Source: Adhaeribacter sp.
GTDB taxonomy: Bacteria > Bacteroidota > Bacteroidia > Cytophagales > Hymenobacteraceae
NCBI GenBank assembly: GCA_028288395.1
Contig: JAQBNV010000563.1
Location: 1 to 6,991 of the forward strand
DNA: 6,991 nucleotides
Direction: 5' to 3'
Part shown: positions 1 to 6,146 of the stretch, piece after piece
Numbering within the stretch: the stretch's first letter is position 1
Layout: each line of letters begins with the position of its first letter
Translations under genes and position numbers: made by a program
The notes under the pieces: model-generated
Database searches by the model: none
What the model was told of the DNA's origin: nothing
The model's input: only the letters and a program-made list of their open reading frames with translations

Positions 1-2
1 AA

Positions 3-1221
3 ACTTCGGTAAATGAAATTACAGAAGAACGTCCGTATGCTTATCAGGAAATAGCTGGTGAAAAAAAAGAAATACCTTGCGTCTTTACGCTGAAAGATAA
101 CGTAGTTGGTTTTAAAATTACCGGTACTTACGATCCCAATCTGCCCCTGGTAATTGATCCGGCGATTATTTTCATGACGTATGCCGGGGCGGGCAGTGGC
201 CTTTCGGCAAACTGCGCTACCGCTGATATTACCGGCAACACCTATTTTGCCAGCCGCACGATGGGGCCTTTTTACCCCACTAGCCCTGGCGCTTACCAAA
301 CCGTGCGGCGCGGCAACAATACAGGTATTTCTAAATTAAACCCCAATGGCACAACTTTGCTGTACGCCACTTACCTGGGCGGATCCGGCAGCGACGAATA
401 TCCGCTTTCACTAGCCGTAACCCACCTGAACGAGCTGGTAATTCTGGGGCATACCAATTCTACCAATTTTCCGACCACTAACACTGCCTATAATGCCACT
501 TATAACGGGGGACGGGATTATTTTATATCCAAACTTTCGGCCGACGGCACTTCTTTAGTTGCCAGCACCTTTCTGGGTGGTACCGGCCCCGAAGGCGGCA
601 ACATCGGCAGCACCCCGGCCAAGCTGGCGCTGGACATTAACGGCAATATTTACGTTGGTGGCTGCACACAATCTACTGATTTTGAAATGGTAAACGGTTT
701 CCAGAGTACCAAAAAAGCGGGCTTCGAAGGCGTGGTTTGTAAACTCAACAGCGGGTTAACTTCTTTGTTGTAGTCCTCTTATTTAGGGGGCAGCGCCGAA
801 GACCTGGTCTACCATATTAAAGTGGGCCCTACCGGTAAAATTTATGTTGCCGGGAGTACCATCAGCCCTGATTTTCCGGTCACCAATGGCGTACTGATGA
901 GAAACCTGGTGGGCCAGCTCGATGGTTTCCTCGCCGTTATTTCGGCCAATGGCAACCAGTTGCAATCCGCTGCCGCCCCTGGAGGTGCCTAATATTTTTA
1001 CCCCAAATAAAGATGGCCGCAACGATTATTTTGTTATCCGGAACAGTGCCGCCCAAACCCAACTAAAAATATTTAACCGCTGGGGTAAACTGGTATACCA
1101 GAGCGATGATTACCAGAACGACTAGGACGGCCGGTCTGTCAGTCAGGGCACCTATTATTACCATATCCAAAGCTCAGGCAACTGCACCTCCAGAAAAGGC
1201 TGGCTCGAAATTGTGCAGTAG
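3..1221 (+). pseudogene. Broken SBBP beta-propeller protein with T9SS type B sorting domain (3' part)
   Basis: The reading frame is already open at the left edge, so the ATG at 174 is internal and the true start lies outside. Frame 3 encodes the tail of an N-terminal domain of the DUF7948 type, with a PYAYQ motif and then PLVIDPAIIFMTYAG at about 147-188. SBBP-type propeller repeats follow, marked by YATYLGGSGSDE, ASTFLGGTGPE and SSYLGGSAEDL. TAG at 771-773 sits where the repeat pattern calls for Tyr (TSLL-Y-SSYLGG). The frame closes at 990-992, but the C-terminal domain continues in frame 1 as [16 protein letters not shown], then [14 protein letters not shown] at 1123-1125 replaces the Trp of the usual N-x-WDG motif. 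Frame 1 then runs through GTYYYH and KGWLEIVQ to a TAG stop at 1219-1221. Intact relatives are exported by type IX secretion and anchored or released at the surface. Two stops plus a frame change argue for decay, although assembly errors are a weaker alternative. Confidence 0.85.
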
Positions 1222-1296
1222 TTTTTAACCCCACGGGAAAATATTTTATATTTAAAGTTTAAAGCGCCATTATTACCCAATTCTGAAAGGGGTGCT

Positions 1297-1304
1297 TACC
1301 TTTG
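1297..1304 (+). promoter_or_regulatory. Bacteroidota -7 box upstream of the CDGSH gene
   Basis: TACCTTTG matches the Bacteroidota sigma-A -7 consensus TAnnTTTG at every fixed base. It would start transcription about 15-20 nt before the ATG at 1327. No TTG or TTTG lies at the expected -33 distance, so the call rests on the -7 box and its position alone. An A-rich stretch directly before the ATG could serve as the ribosome-loading region. Confidence 0.5.
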
Positions 1305-1326
1305 CATTTAATTTAAAACAAAAAAG

Positions 1327-1545
1327 ATGACTAAACTTACCGTAAATGATAATGGCTCCCTTAAAATAGAAGGTGAATTTGAAATTGTAGACAAAGCGGG
1401 TAACCCTTATGATCTGGCCGGACGGACCGTAGTATCGTTATGTCGCTGCGGCATGTCGAAAAACAAACCTTTTTGCGATGGTTCCCACAAAGGGCACTTT
1501 GAGCACAATGCCGTAGCATTTGCTTTGCCGCCTAAAAAAGTTTAA
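1327..1545 (+). CDS. CDGSH iron-sulfur domain protein (2Fe-2S)
   Basis: A 72-residue cytoplasmic protein that is almost entirely one CDGSH domain. The full ligand motif C-x-C-x2-S-x3-P-x-C-D-G-S-H is present at residues 39-54 (C39, C41, S44, P48, C50, D51, H54). In this family three Cys and one His hold a redox-active, pH-sensitive [2Fe-2S] cluster, as in mitoNEET. There is no signal peptide or membrane anchor, so the protein should be soluble and likely dimeric as in its relatives. The ATG follows an A-rich stretch, and the -7 box at 1297 fits this start. The length is normal for single-domain bacterial members. Its role is probably electron or cluster transfer; the partner is unknown, but the next gene encodes a MOSC protein that would need an electron donor. 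The family call is nearly certain and the role is inferred. Confidence 0.95.
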   Translation: MTKLTVNDNGSLKIEGEFEIVDKAGNPYDLAGRTVVSLCRCGMSKNKPFCDGSHKGHFEHNAVAFALPPKKV

Positions 1546-1558
1546 CTTCTTAGATTTG
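1524..1558 (+). promoter_or_regulatory. Candidate promoter for the MOSC gene
   Basis: TAGATTTG at 1551-1558 is a full match to the Bacteroidota -7 consensus TAnnTTTG. TTTG at 1524-1527, inside the 3' end of the CDGSH gene, lies 23 bp upstream, at the long end of reported spacing. If used, it gives the MOSC gene its own transcript with a leader of about 125 nt. That leader contains an 8-bp inverted repeat (1570-1577 with 1620-1627) whose right arm lies in a 10-bp palindrome, ACCGGCCGGT. Read-through from the CDGSH gene is not excluded. Confidence 0.4.
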
Positions 1559-1691
1559 CTTTTAAGTGTCGGCCGGTTACGGCTATGGCTTGTTTATTCA
1601 AATGAAACAATGCTGCCCGACCGGCCGGTACCTATTTGGCGCAAACTGGTCAATTATCTGAAGTAGCTCCGGACCCGGTAAAATTTAACAC

Positions 1692-2519
1692 ATGGAAAAT
1701 ATTCTGCGGCTCAGCCAGATTCATATTTACCCGATAAAATCGATGGGGGGCATTTCGGTTTCAGCGGCCACCGTAGAACCACGCGGCCTGCAGTACGACC
1801 GTCGCTGGTTGCTGGTAGATGAAAACGGGGTATTTTTAACCCAACGCACTTTTGCCGAACTGGCCTTGCTCGAGGTAGCCTCTCACCCCCAAGGGTGGGA
1901 AGTGCGCCATAAAATAAAAAATTTAAGCCCGCTGTTGATCCCACTCGATCCAGCCACTACAAATATTTTAAAGGTTCAGATCTGGGATGATATTTGTGAG
2001 GCAGTAGAAGTTAGTTTAATCGTCAACGAATGGTTTACGGTCGCCCTAGGCCGATATTGCCGGCTGGTTTACATGCCCGATTCTACGCACCGGCAACCCG
2101 ATTTAGATTACGCGGCCATTGGCGATTTGATTAGTTTTAGCGATAGTTTTCCCATTCTGGTGATCGGCGAGGCTTCGCTAGCCGATTTAAACAATCGCCT
2201 TCCCGAGCCGGTACAGATGAACCGCTTCCGGCCTAACCTGGTATTTACTGGCAGTTTGCCCTTTGCCGAGGACAACTGGCACCACCTCCGAATCGGGGAC
2301 CTTTCGTTCCGGGAAGCCAAACGTTGCGGCCGTTGCGTATTAACCACCATCGATCAGGCTACAGCAGAAAAAGGCCCGGAACCATTGCGCACCCTCGCCA
2401 CTTACCGGACGGTGCCAGGCAAAAATAAAATTTTATTTGGCCAATATATTATTCCGGAAACATTTTCGGGTCAGGTTAAAATCGGAGATGCCATTGAAGT
2501 AACGATACCGGTCAGCTAA
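1692..2519 (+). CDS. MOSC domain protein with MOSC_N beta-barrel (YcbX/mARC-like molybdoenzyme)
   Basis: A 275-residue protein with an N-terminal MOSC_N barrel (about residues 4-125: IYPIKSM at 12-18, then RGLQYDRRWLLVDENG at 31-46) and a C-terminal MOSC domain (about 130-272). In the MOSC domain, MNRFRPNLVF (176-185), CGRCVLTTID (212-221), EPLRTLATYR (230-239) and LFGQY (248-252) match the core of YcbX and mitochondrial mARC. The family binds molybdenum cofactor through a conserved cysteine. By recalled alignment to human mARC1 Cys273 this is probably C215 rather than C212. Known members reduce N-hydroxylated substrates such as hydroxylaminopurines. E. coli YcbX carries a C-terminal 2Fe-2S ferredoxin domain; this protein ends after the MOSC domain and needs an external electron donor. 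No signal peptide is seen, so it should be cytoplasmic. The ATG gives the expected family N-terminus. The GNAT gene follows after 20 bp. The substrate is not known. Confidence 0.92.
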   Translation: MENILRLSQIHIYPIKSMGGISVSAATVEPRGLQYDRRWLLVDENGVFLTQRTFAELALLEVASHPQGWEVRHKIKNLSPLLIPLDPATTNILKVQIWDDICEAVEVSLIVNEWFTVALGRYCRLVYMPDSTHRQPDLDYAAIGDLISFSDSFPILVIGEASLADLNNRLPEPVQMNRFRPNLVFTGSLPFAEDNWHHLRIGDLSFREAKRCGRCVLTTIDQATAEKGPEPLRTLATYRTVPGKNKILFGQYIIPETFSGQVKIGDAIEVTIPVS

Positions 2520-2539
2520 TTGATCTTAGTTTCTGAATC

Positions 2540-3064
2540 ATGCATCAATTTAACATAATAATTGCAACACCAGCCGATATACCGGCCATCCAGGAGATTA
2601 TAGCGGAAACCTGGGAGCCTACCTACCGGAATATACTTTCGCCGGCGCAAATCCAGTACATGCATCACGAAATATACCGAACTGAAGCGCTGGAAAAGCA
2701 AATGGCCGAAGGGCAACGTTTCTTTATTTTAAACAGTAACCACGTGCCGGTTGGCTTTGCGTCCTACTCGCCGGTCGCGGGTGCCGTATATAAATTAAAT
2801 AAATTGTACGTAAAGCCGGTTTACCAGGGACAGGGTTTTGGCCGTTTACTCATCGCCCACGTAGAGCAGGACGTCCGGAGAAGATCTGGTGAATATTTAA
2901 TTCTGAACGTAAACCGCCACAACCAGGCCCGCCAAATGTACGAAAGAGCGGGTTTTAAGGTCATCAGCGAAGAAGATATTCCCATCGGACCCTACTGGAT
3001 GAATGATTACCTTATGCAAAAAACCATCACGGACATGGAGGCAGCCGCTTCCCCAAATAATTAA
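2540..3064 (+). CDS. GNAT family N-acetyltransferase
   Basis: A 174-residue protein covering a complete GNAT fold. The N-terminal strand and helix (residues 5-24, ATPADIPAIQEI) come first. Motif A follows at about 87-105 as LNKLYVKPVYQGQGFGRLL, where Q96-x-x-G99-x-G101 forms the acetyl-CoA pyrophosphate loop. Motif B is NVNRHNQARQMYERAGF at 123-139. The protein should transfer acetyl from acetyl-CoA to an amine. The layout, including WEPTYRNILSP near the N-terminus and a late MNDYLMQKTI strand, resembles PaiA-like polyamine acetyltransferases, but that is a loose impression and the substrate cannot be read from sequence. It starts 20 bp after the MOSC stop on the same strand without a clear promoter between, so the two are probably one operon. 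The last 10 or so residues are a low-complexity tail. No clear intrinsic terminator is visible in the 248 bp before the convergent gene. Confidence 0.93.
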   Translation: MHQFNIIIATPADIPAIQEIIAETWEPTYRNILSPAQIQYMHHEIYRTEALEKQMAEGQRFFILNSNHVPVGFASYSPVAGAVYKLNKLYVKPVYQGQGFGRLLIAHVEQDVRRRSGEYLILNVNRHNQARQMYERAGFKVISEEDIPIGPYWMNDYLMQKTITDMEAAASPNN

Positions 3065-3312
3065 TATTTATTTACCGCTTTGTCCGCGTTGCGGGAAAAC
3101 CTTTTAAATGATTTTATATCCACTCATCTGGCATGAGCCTGATTGTAGTTCTTAACTCCAATATTTTCTGCACCTAAACCAGCCCAAACTTATCACCGAA
3201 AACAAAGTATTATTTTCAGGCGCAAATTCTAATAGAGAATAAAACCTTTAGAAGAGGCCTATTTGAATCGCTAGCCAATTTGAACAGCCGGTGAATGGCA
3301 ATGAATTTATTT

Positions 3313-3819
3313 TTACAAAAATTCATCCGCCGTTAAACCGGCTCTCGGCAGGCGCACATATTTCCGAAATATGGGCAACATAATCAGGTAAACCAAGCCC
3401 CCAAAAGGCACACTAAAAAGCAACCAAGCCGCGATGCCAAATAGATTGGCCAGCCACAACTTTCCCACGGCCTTCAGCCAGTCTTCCCGGAATAAAAGCA
3501 GAATTTGCTCAAAGGTTAATCTAAATTCTTCGGCACCCAGCATAAATATACCGGCTTGGATAAAAGGCAGATAAAGCAGCAAATGCACCGGGGCGGCGAG
3601 GTAGCATATAAGCAGCAAAGCCGGAATATTTAACCGGAAACGCAGGCCCAGCAGCGTACATAATAAGGTTGCGACACCAAAAAGCGGCATAATGCCAATA
3701 GTTAAACCCAGCGCCACAGTTAAAGCCAGCTTTTGCGGAGTAATGCCCATAGTGAGCAAGGCCAGCAACGGGTTTATGATCTTATGCCGGAAATAGGAAT
3801 GGGGACGGCGGCGTTTCAC
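3313..3819 (-). CDS. DUF2062 domain-containing membrane protein
   Basis: A 168-residue integral membrane protein beginning with GTG. An in-frame stop nine codons upstream and the absence of any ATG between them support this start, which has an AAAAAAGG stretch just before it. A basic N-terminus (MKRRRPHSYFRHK) is followed by the DUF2062 signature GITPQKLALTVALGLTIG at 25-42 and then PLFGVATLLCTLLGLRFRLN at 45-64. Hydrophobic segments lie at about 30-58, 64-93 and 121-152, with a more polar stretch at 96-118. The family is widespread, often near glycosyltransferase genes or fused to them, and has no established biochemical role. No such partner is visible here; its neighbours are a convergent acetyltransferase and a divergent cyclophilin. 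It would sit in the inner membrane. The family call is strong; the function is unknown. Confidence 0.88.
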   Translation of the reverse strand: MKRRRPHSYFRHKIINPLLALLTMGITPQKLALTVALGLTIGIMPLFGVATLLCTLLGLRFRLNIPALLLICYLAAPVHLLLYLPFIQAGIFMLGAEEFRLTFEQILLLFREDWLKAVGKLWLANLFGIAAWLLFSVPFGGLVYLIMLPIFRKYVRLPRAGLTADEFL

Positions 3820-3852
3820 AATACCTTTTTTATGGGGCGCGGTTTAAGTTTC

Positions 3853-3886
3853 CAAAGTTAAACCGAACTATAATCTTTACTAACAA
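3853..3886 (-). promoter_or_regulatory. Bacteroidota promoter for the DUF2062 gene
   Basis: On the minus strand, TAACTTTG (plus-strand 3860-3853) is a full match to the -7 consensus TAnnTTTG. TTG (3886-3884) lies 23 bp upstream as a -33 element. Transcription would begin around 3845, about 25 nt before the GTG at 3819, a normal leader length. With the candidate at 1524-1558, this is one of only two sites here where both boxes are present, and the better placed of the two. Confidence 0.6.
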
Positions 3887-4028
3887 TTCCTAAACTAATT
3901 CTGAGTCAAAAGGTTAATTTACGGTTATAAAAATATATCCGGTGCAGCAGCATAGATACATCCGTCTATTTATTCCAGCAAAGCGCTGCGGTTTCCTTTT
4001 ATTTAAATATTTGTTTTTTAGGGTTTAG

Positions 4029-4071
4029 ATAAGCTCCTTTAAAACGGCGCAGTAGTTCAAAAGGAGCTTAT
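4029..4071. repeat. 12-bp perfect inverted repeat between divergent promoters
   Basis: ATAAGCTCCTTT (4029-4040) is the exact reverse complement of AAAGGAGCTTAT (4060-4071), with 19 nt between. Three further pairs (AAC 4043-4045 with GTT 4055-4057) are possible past a 2x2 internal loop. Neither strand has a T-run directly after the stem, and it lies upstream of both flanking genes, so an intrinsic terminator is unlikely. It may be an operator for a dimeric regulator or a structured element of unknown role. The right arm contains AAGGAG, which resembles a Shine-Dalgarno core, but no start codon follows at usable distance. Confidence 0.6.
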
Positions 4072-4137
4072 TAAGGCAGGAATATTCCTGGCTAATTATT
4101 CGCTTTTGGTAATAAAGTAAATTATCGCCCGATTACT

Positions 4138-4145
4138 TATCTTTG
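4138..4145 (+). promoter_or_regulatory. Bacteroidota -7 box for the cyclophilin gene
   Basis: TATCTTTG matches TAnnTTTG at every fixed base and lies 22 bp before the ATG at 4168, giving a leader of roughly 15-20 nt. The nearest upstream TTTG (4105-4108) is 29 bp away, too far for a standard -33 element, so only the -7 box supports the call. Confidence 0.5.
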
Positions 4146-4167
4146 GTTAAAACTTACCGGCAGGCTT

Positions 4168-4887
4168 ATGGTGCGCAATTCTCCTTTTTTCATATCTGTT
4201 ATATTTTTATACCTGTTATTTTCGGCGGCAGGCTGTAGTGGCAAAAAGAAGGCTACTGATACCAAGCGCCTGACCAACGAAAATGTACGGAAAGAACTAC
4301 TGAAATACGGGCAGGAGAACCCCGAAACGGTGGTGTTGCTGAGTACGAGCATGGGCAAAATAAAACTTAAACTTTCTACCGAAACGCCGCTGCACCGGGC
4401 AAACTTTATCAGGCTGGCCAAAATGGGTTATTACAACGGCACGGTATTTCACCGGGTAATAAAAGGCCACATGGTGCAGGGCGGCGACTCCCGCGAGCCC
4501 AAAAGAGACATTGGTAAATACGGCGTACCATCCGAAGTAAAACCCAGCCTGGTGCACGTGCGCGGGGCGCTGGCCATGGCGCGTTACGACGACGAGTTTA
4601 ACCCGACCAAAGCTTCTTCGCCCGATAATTTTTACATGGTCCAGGGCTCGCCGGTTTCGGAAGCTGAACTGCAGCAGATAAGCCAGCGCTATGGCAGAAA
4701 ATATACCCCGGCCCAAACCAAAGCCTATTTAACCAAAGGCGGCGTACCCAGCCTCGACACGAAATATACGGTATTTGGAGAGGTGTTGGAAGGAATGGAT
4801 GTGGTCGATAAAATTGCCCGCGTACCCGTCGACACCCACGATTGGCCCAGTCAGGAGATTTACATTACCATGGAAGTGCTCGAATAA
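4168..4887 (+). CDS. Lipoprotein cyclophilin-type peptidyl-prolyl cis-trans isomerase
   Basis: A 239-residue protein with a lipoprotein signal: a hydrophobic stretch (residues 7-19), then SAAGC with C23 as the lipidated residue. It should be anchored in the envelope facing the periplasm and catalyse isomerisation of X-Pro bonds in folding proteins. A cyclophilin domain runs from about 54 to 239. FHRVI (94-98) carries the catalytic Arg (R96, equivalent to human CypA R55). QGGD (104-107), GALAMAR (133-139), NFYMVQ (154-159) and VFGEVLEGMDVVDKI (202-216) are also in place. Two points stand out. CypA F60 is replaced by H101. An insert of about 30 residues (162-193, charged and Gln/Tyr rich) lies before the SLDTKYTVFG strand; comparable inserts are familiar in Bacteroidota homologues. 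CypA W121 and H126 correspond to S195 and Y200. AGG just before the ATG may aid initiation. It appears to be a single-gene transcript. Confidence 0.93.
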   Translation: MVRNSPFFISVIFLYLLFSAAGCSGKKKATDTKRLTNENVRKELLKYGQENPETVVLLSTSMGKIKLKLSTETPLHRANFIRLAKMGYYNGTVFHRVIKGHMVQGGDSREPKRDIGKYGVPSEVKPSLVHVRGALAMARYDDEFNPTKASSPDNFYMVQGSPVSEAELQQISQRYGRKYTPAQTKAYLTKGGVPSLDTKYTVFGEVLEGMDVVDKIARVPVDTHDWPSQEIYITMEVLE

Positions 4888-4903
4888 TTTTTTAACAATA
4901 CCC

Positions 4904-5004
4904 GGTTAACCATCTGCCGGATAATAGCAACTTAAAATGGCAAAGCCGCTGGCGGTTCCGGTTATCTGTTTTAAAACCACGACAAAGGTTACAGTTCCGT
5001 AACC
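4904..5004. promoter_or_regulatory. GGTTA-type palindromes upstream of the YpdA-like gene
   Basis: The 179-bp gap before the TTG start at 5067 contains GGTTAACC, an 8-bp perfect palindrome at 4904-4911, and an inverted repeat GGTTAC-6 nt-GTAACC at 4987-5004. Both share the half-site GGTTA. The second has the geometry of a site for a dimeric regulator, or a short hairpin with a 6-nt loop. No TAnnTTTG box was found in this gap, so the promoter of the YpdA-like gene is not identified. The repeated half-site could be chance; confidence is low. Confidence 0.3.
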
Positions 5005-5066
5005 CAACCGACACGCAACCCTTTTCCGGTGAATTACGCTACACGCTTATCTTAACCCCAATCGTT

Positions 5067-6044
5067 TTGACCGAAATATTAGACTTAATAATTGTAGGCG
5101 CCGGGCCCATTGGATTGGCCTGCGGCCTGGCAGCTCAAAAAGCCGGATTAACTTACCAGATCCTCGAAAAAGGTTGCCTCGTTAATTCGCTGTATAACTA
5201 CCCGCTTAATATGACCTTTTTTTCTACGGCCGACCGCCTGGAAATCGGGGGGATTCCATTTACTTCGATTCACGCTAAACCCAACCGGCCGGAAGCTTTG
5301 GAATATTACCGCCGGGTAGCCGAAAAACGATTGCTGACCATTCAGTTATTTCAGGAAGTAACGGATATCAGCGCCGATGGAAAAATATATGTAGTTACCA
5401 CTCCCAAAGCCCAATACCGGACCCGCCACGTTATTATTGCGGTGGGCTTTTACGATATTCCTAATCTGCTGAATATTCCGGGCGAGGAACTACCCAAGGT
5501 GAGACATTATTATTTCGACCCACATTTTTATTACCGCCAGCGGGTATTGGTAGTGGGCGCCAACAACTCCTCGGCTGATGTGGCCCTGGAAACCTGGCGC
5601 AAAGGGGCTGAAGTAACGATGGTTATCCGGGAACCGGAACTCGGACGCATTAAATACTGGACCAAACCCGATCTCCAGAACCGCATCGAAGAAGGCTCCA
5701 TAAAAGCTTATTTTAATTCCAGGCTAACGGCCGTCCGGGAGAATGAAGTAGATATTTTAACGCCCGCCGGCTCGATAACCTTGGTCAACGATTACGTAAT
5801 GGCCATGACGGGTTACCAGCCTAACTTTAGTTTTCTGCGCAAAATTGGCATTAAACTTAGTCCGGATGACAAGCAGCACCCCTATTACGATCCCGAAACC
5901 ATGGAAACCAATTTGCCCAACGTATTCCTAGCTGGCGTCATTTGCGGTGGCATGGATACACATGTTTGGTTTATTGAAAATTCCCGCATCCACGCTGACC
6001 AAATCCTGAATACCATTCTCGCCCGCCGGGCTGTTTCGGTGTAA
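5067..6044 (+). CDS. ypdA: YpdA-family FAD/NADPH putative bacillithiol disulfide reductase
   Basis: A 325-residue flavoprotein whose length matches Bacillus and Staphylococcus YpdA (Bdr). The FAD site GAGPIG is at 11-16. EKGCLVNSLYNYPLNMTFFS (35-54) is a family hallmark. The NADPH-binding loop VVGANNSSADVALE lies at 162-175, and the second FAD contact is NVFLAGVICGG (285-295) followed by FIENSRIH (302-309). YpdA relatives use NADPH to reduce bacillithiol disulfide, supporting bacilliredoxin-based repair of protein thiols; Bacteroidota commonly carry bacillithiol synthesis genes, though none are in this window. The Cys reported as important in S. aureus YpdA (Cys14 in GPCG) is Ile15 here. Remaining cysteines are C19, C37 and C293. 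The TTG start gives TEILDLIIVGAG, the expected short lead-in to the Rossmann fold; no ATG lies close upstream. No signal peptide is seen, so it should be cytoplasmic. The family call is strong; the exact substrate is inferred. Confidence 0.9.
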   Translation: MTEILDLIIVGAGPIGLACGLAAQKAGLTYQILEKGCLVNSLYNYPLNMTFFSTADRLEIGGIPFTSIHAKPNRPEALEYYRRVAEKRLLTIQLFQEVTDISADGKIYVVTTPKAQYRTRHVIIAVGFYDIPNLLNIPGEELPKVRHYYFDPHFYYRQRVLVVGANNSSADVALETWRKGAEVTMVIREPELGRIKYWTKPDLQNRIEEGSIKAYFNSRLTAVRENEVDILTPAGSITLVNDYVMAMTGYQPNFSFLRKIGIKLSPDDKQHPYYDPETMETNLPNVFLAGVICGGMDTHVWFIENSRIHADQILNTILARRAVSV

Positions 6045-6065
6045 CCTGCTGCTCCCCGATTAGCT

Positions 6066-6102
6066 AAATAATTTTAATTATTTTTTAGGCAAAAGGCCTT
6101 TT
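6066..6102 (+). terminator. Possible weak terminator after the YpdA-like gene
   Basis: An AT-only hairpin (AAATAATT 6066-6073 with AATTATTT 6076-6083) runs into a T-run ending at 6086. A 12-bp palindrome, AAAAGGCCTTTT (6091-6102), follows, in which AGGC/GCCT can also form a small stem ahead of TTTT. It begins 21 bp after the stop codon, a natural place for transcription to end. The stems are weak, so this is tentative. Confidence 0.35.
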
Positions 6103-6146
6103 CTAATAAAGCATCAAGTTCAGGTTTGAAATTATACCAGCTAGTA

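Larger units (their letters stand above)
3820..4167. other. 348-bp divergent intergenic region
   Basis: This stretch separates the minus-strand DUF2062 gene from the plus-strand cyclophilin gene. I see no convincing coding frame. It contains outward-facing promoter candidates near each end (3853-3886 minus, 4138-4145 plus) and a long perfect inverted repeat at 4029-4071. The part at about 3940-4020 holds a bulged GC stem candidate (CCG...GCAGC near 3941-3950 with GCTGCGG near 3986-3992) and then an AT-rich tract, none strong enough to call as an RNA. Confidence 0.6.

Noticed and set aside
174..773. An intact 199-residue gene starting at ATG 174
   Set aside because: The same frame is open and conserved (DUF7948-like tail) back to position 3, and TAG 771 interrupts a repeat, so this is only the middle of a broken larger gene.
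783..1022. 79-residue minus-strand open frame
   Set aside because: Antisense shadow of the SBBP repeats with no family features.
922..1125. A separate 67-residue gene starting at ATG 922
   Set aside because: Its first codons overlap the SBBP repeat read in another frame, and its end is the truncated T9SS sorting domain; it is part of the pseudogene.
771..1125. Amber (TAG) recoding to an amino acid
   Set aside because: The two TAGs stand for different residues (Tyr and Trp) and a frame change lies between them, so decay explains the locus better.
2108..2350. 80-residue minus-strand open frame
   Set aside because: Antisense to the conserved MOSC domain with no domain of its own.
3084..3094. 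CCGC-GTT-GCGG hairpin after the GNAT gene as a terminator
   Set aside because: Only four pairs, and the short T-run is nine bases away.
3301..3326. 8-bp AT-rich inverted repeat over the stop codon of the DUF2062 gene, as a terminator
   Set aside because: ATGAATTT/AAATTCAT has little GC and no following T-run on the minus strand, and AT-rich repeats of this size are expected by chance.
4297..4716. 139-residue minus-strand open frame
   Set aside because: It lies inside the cyclophilin gene on the opposite strand, has no recognisable domain, and follows from the codon bias of the real gene.
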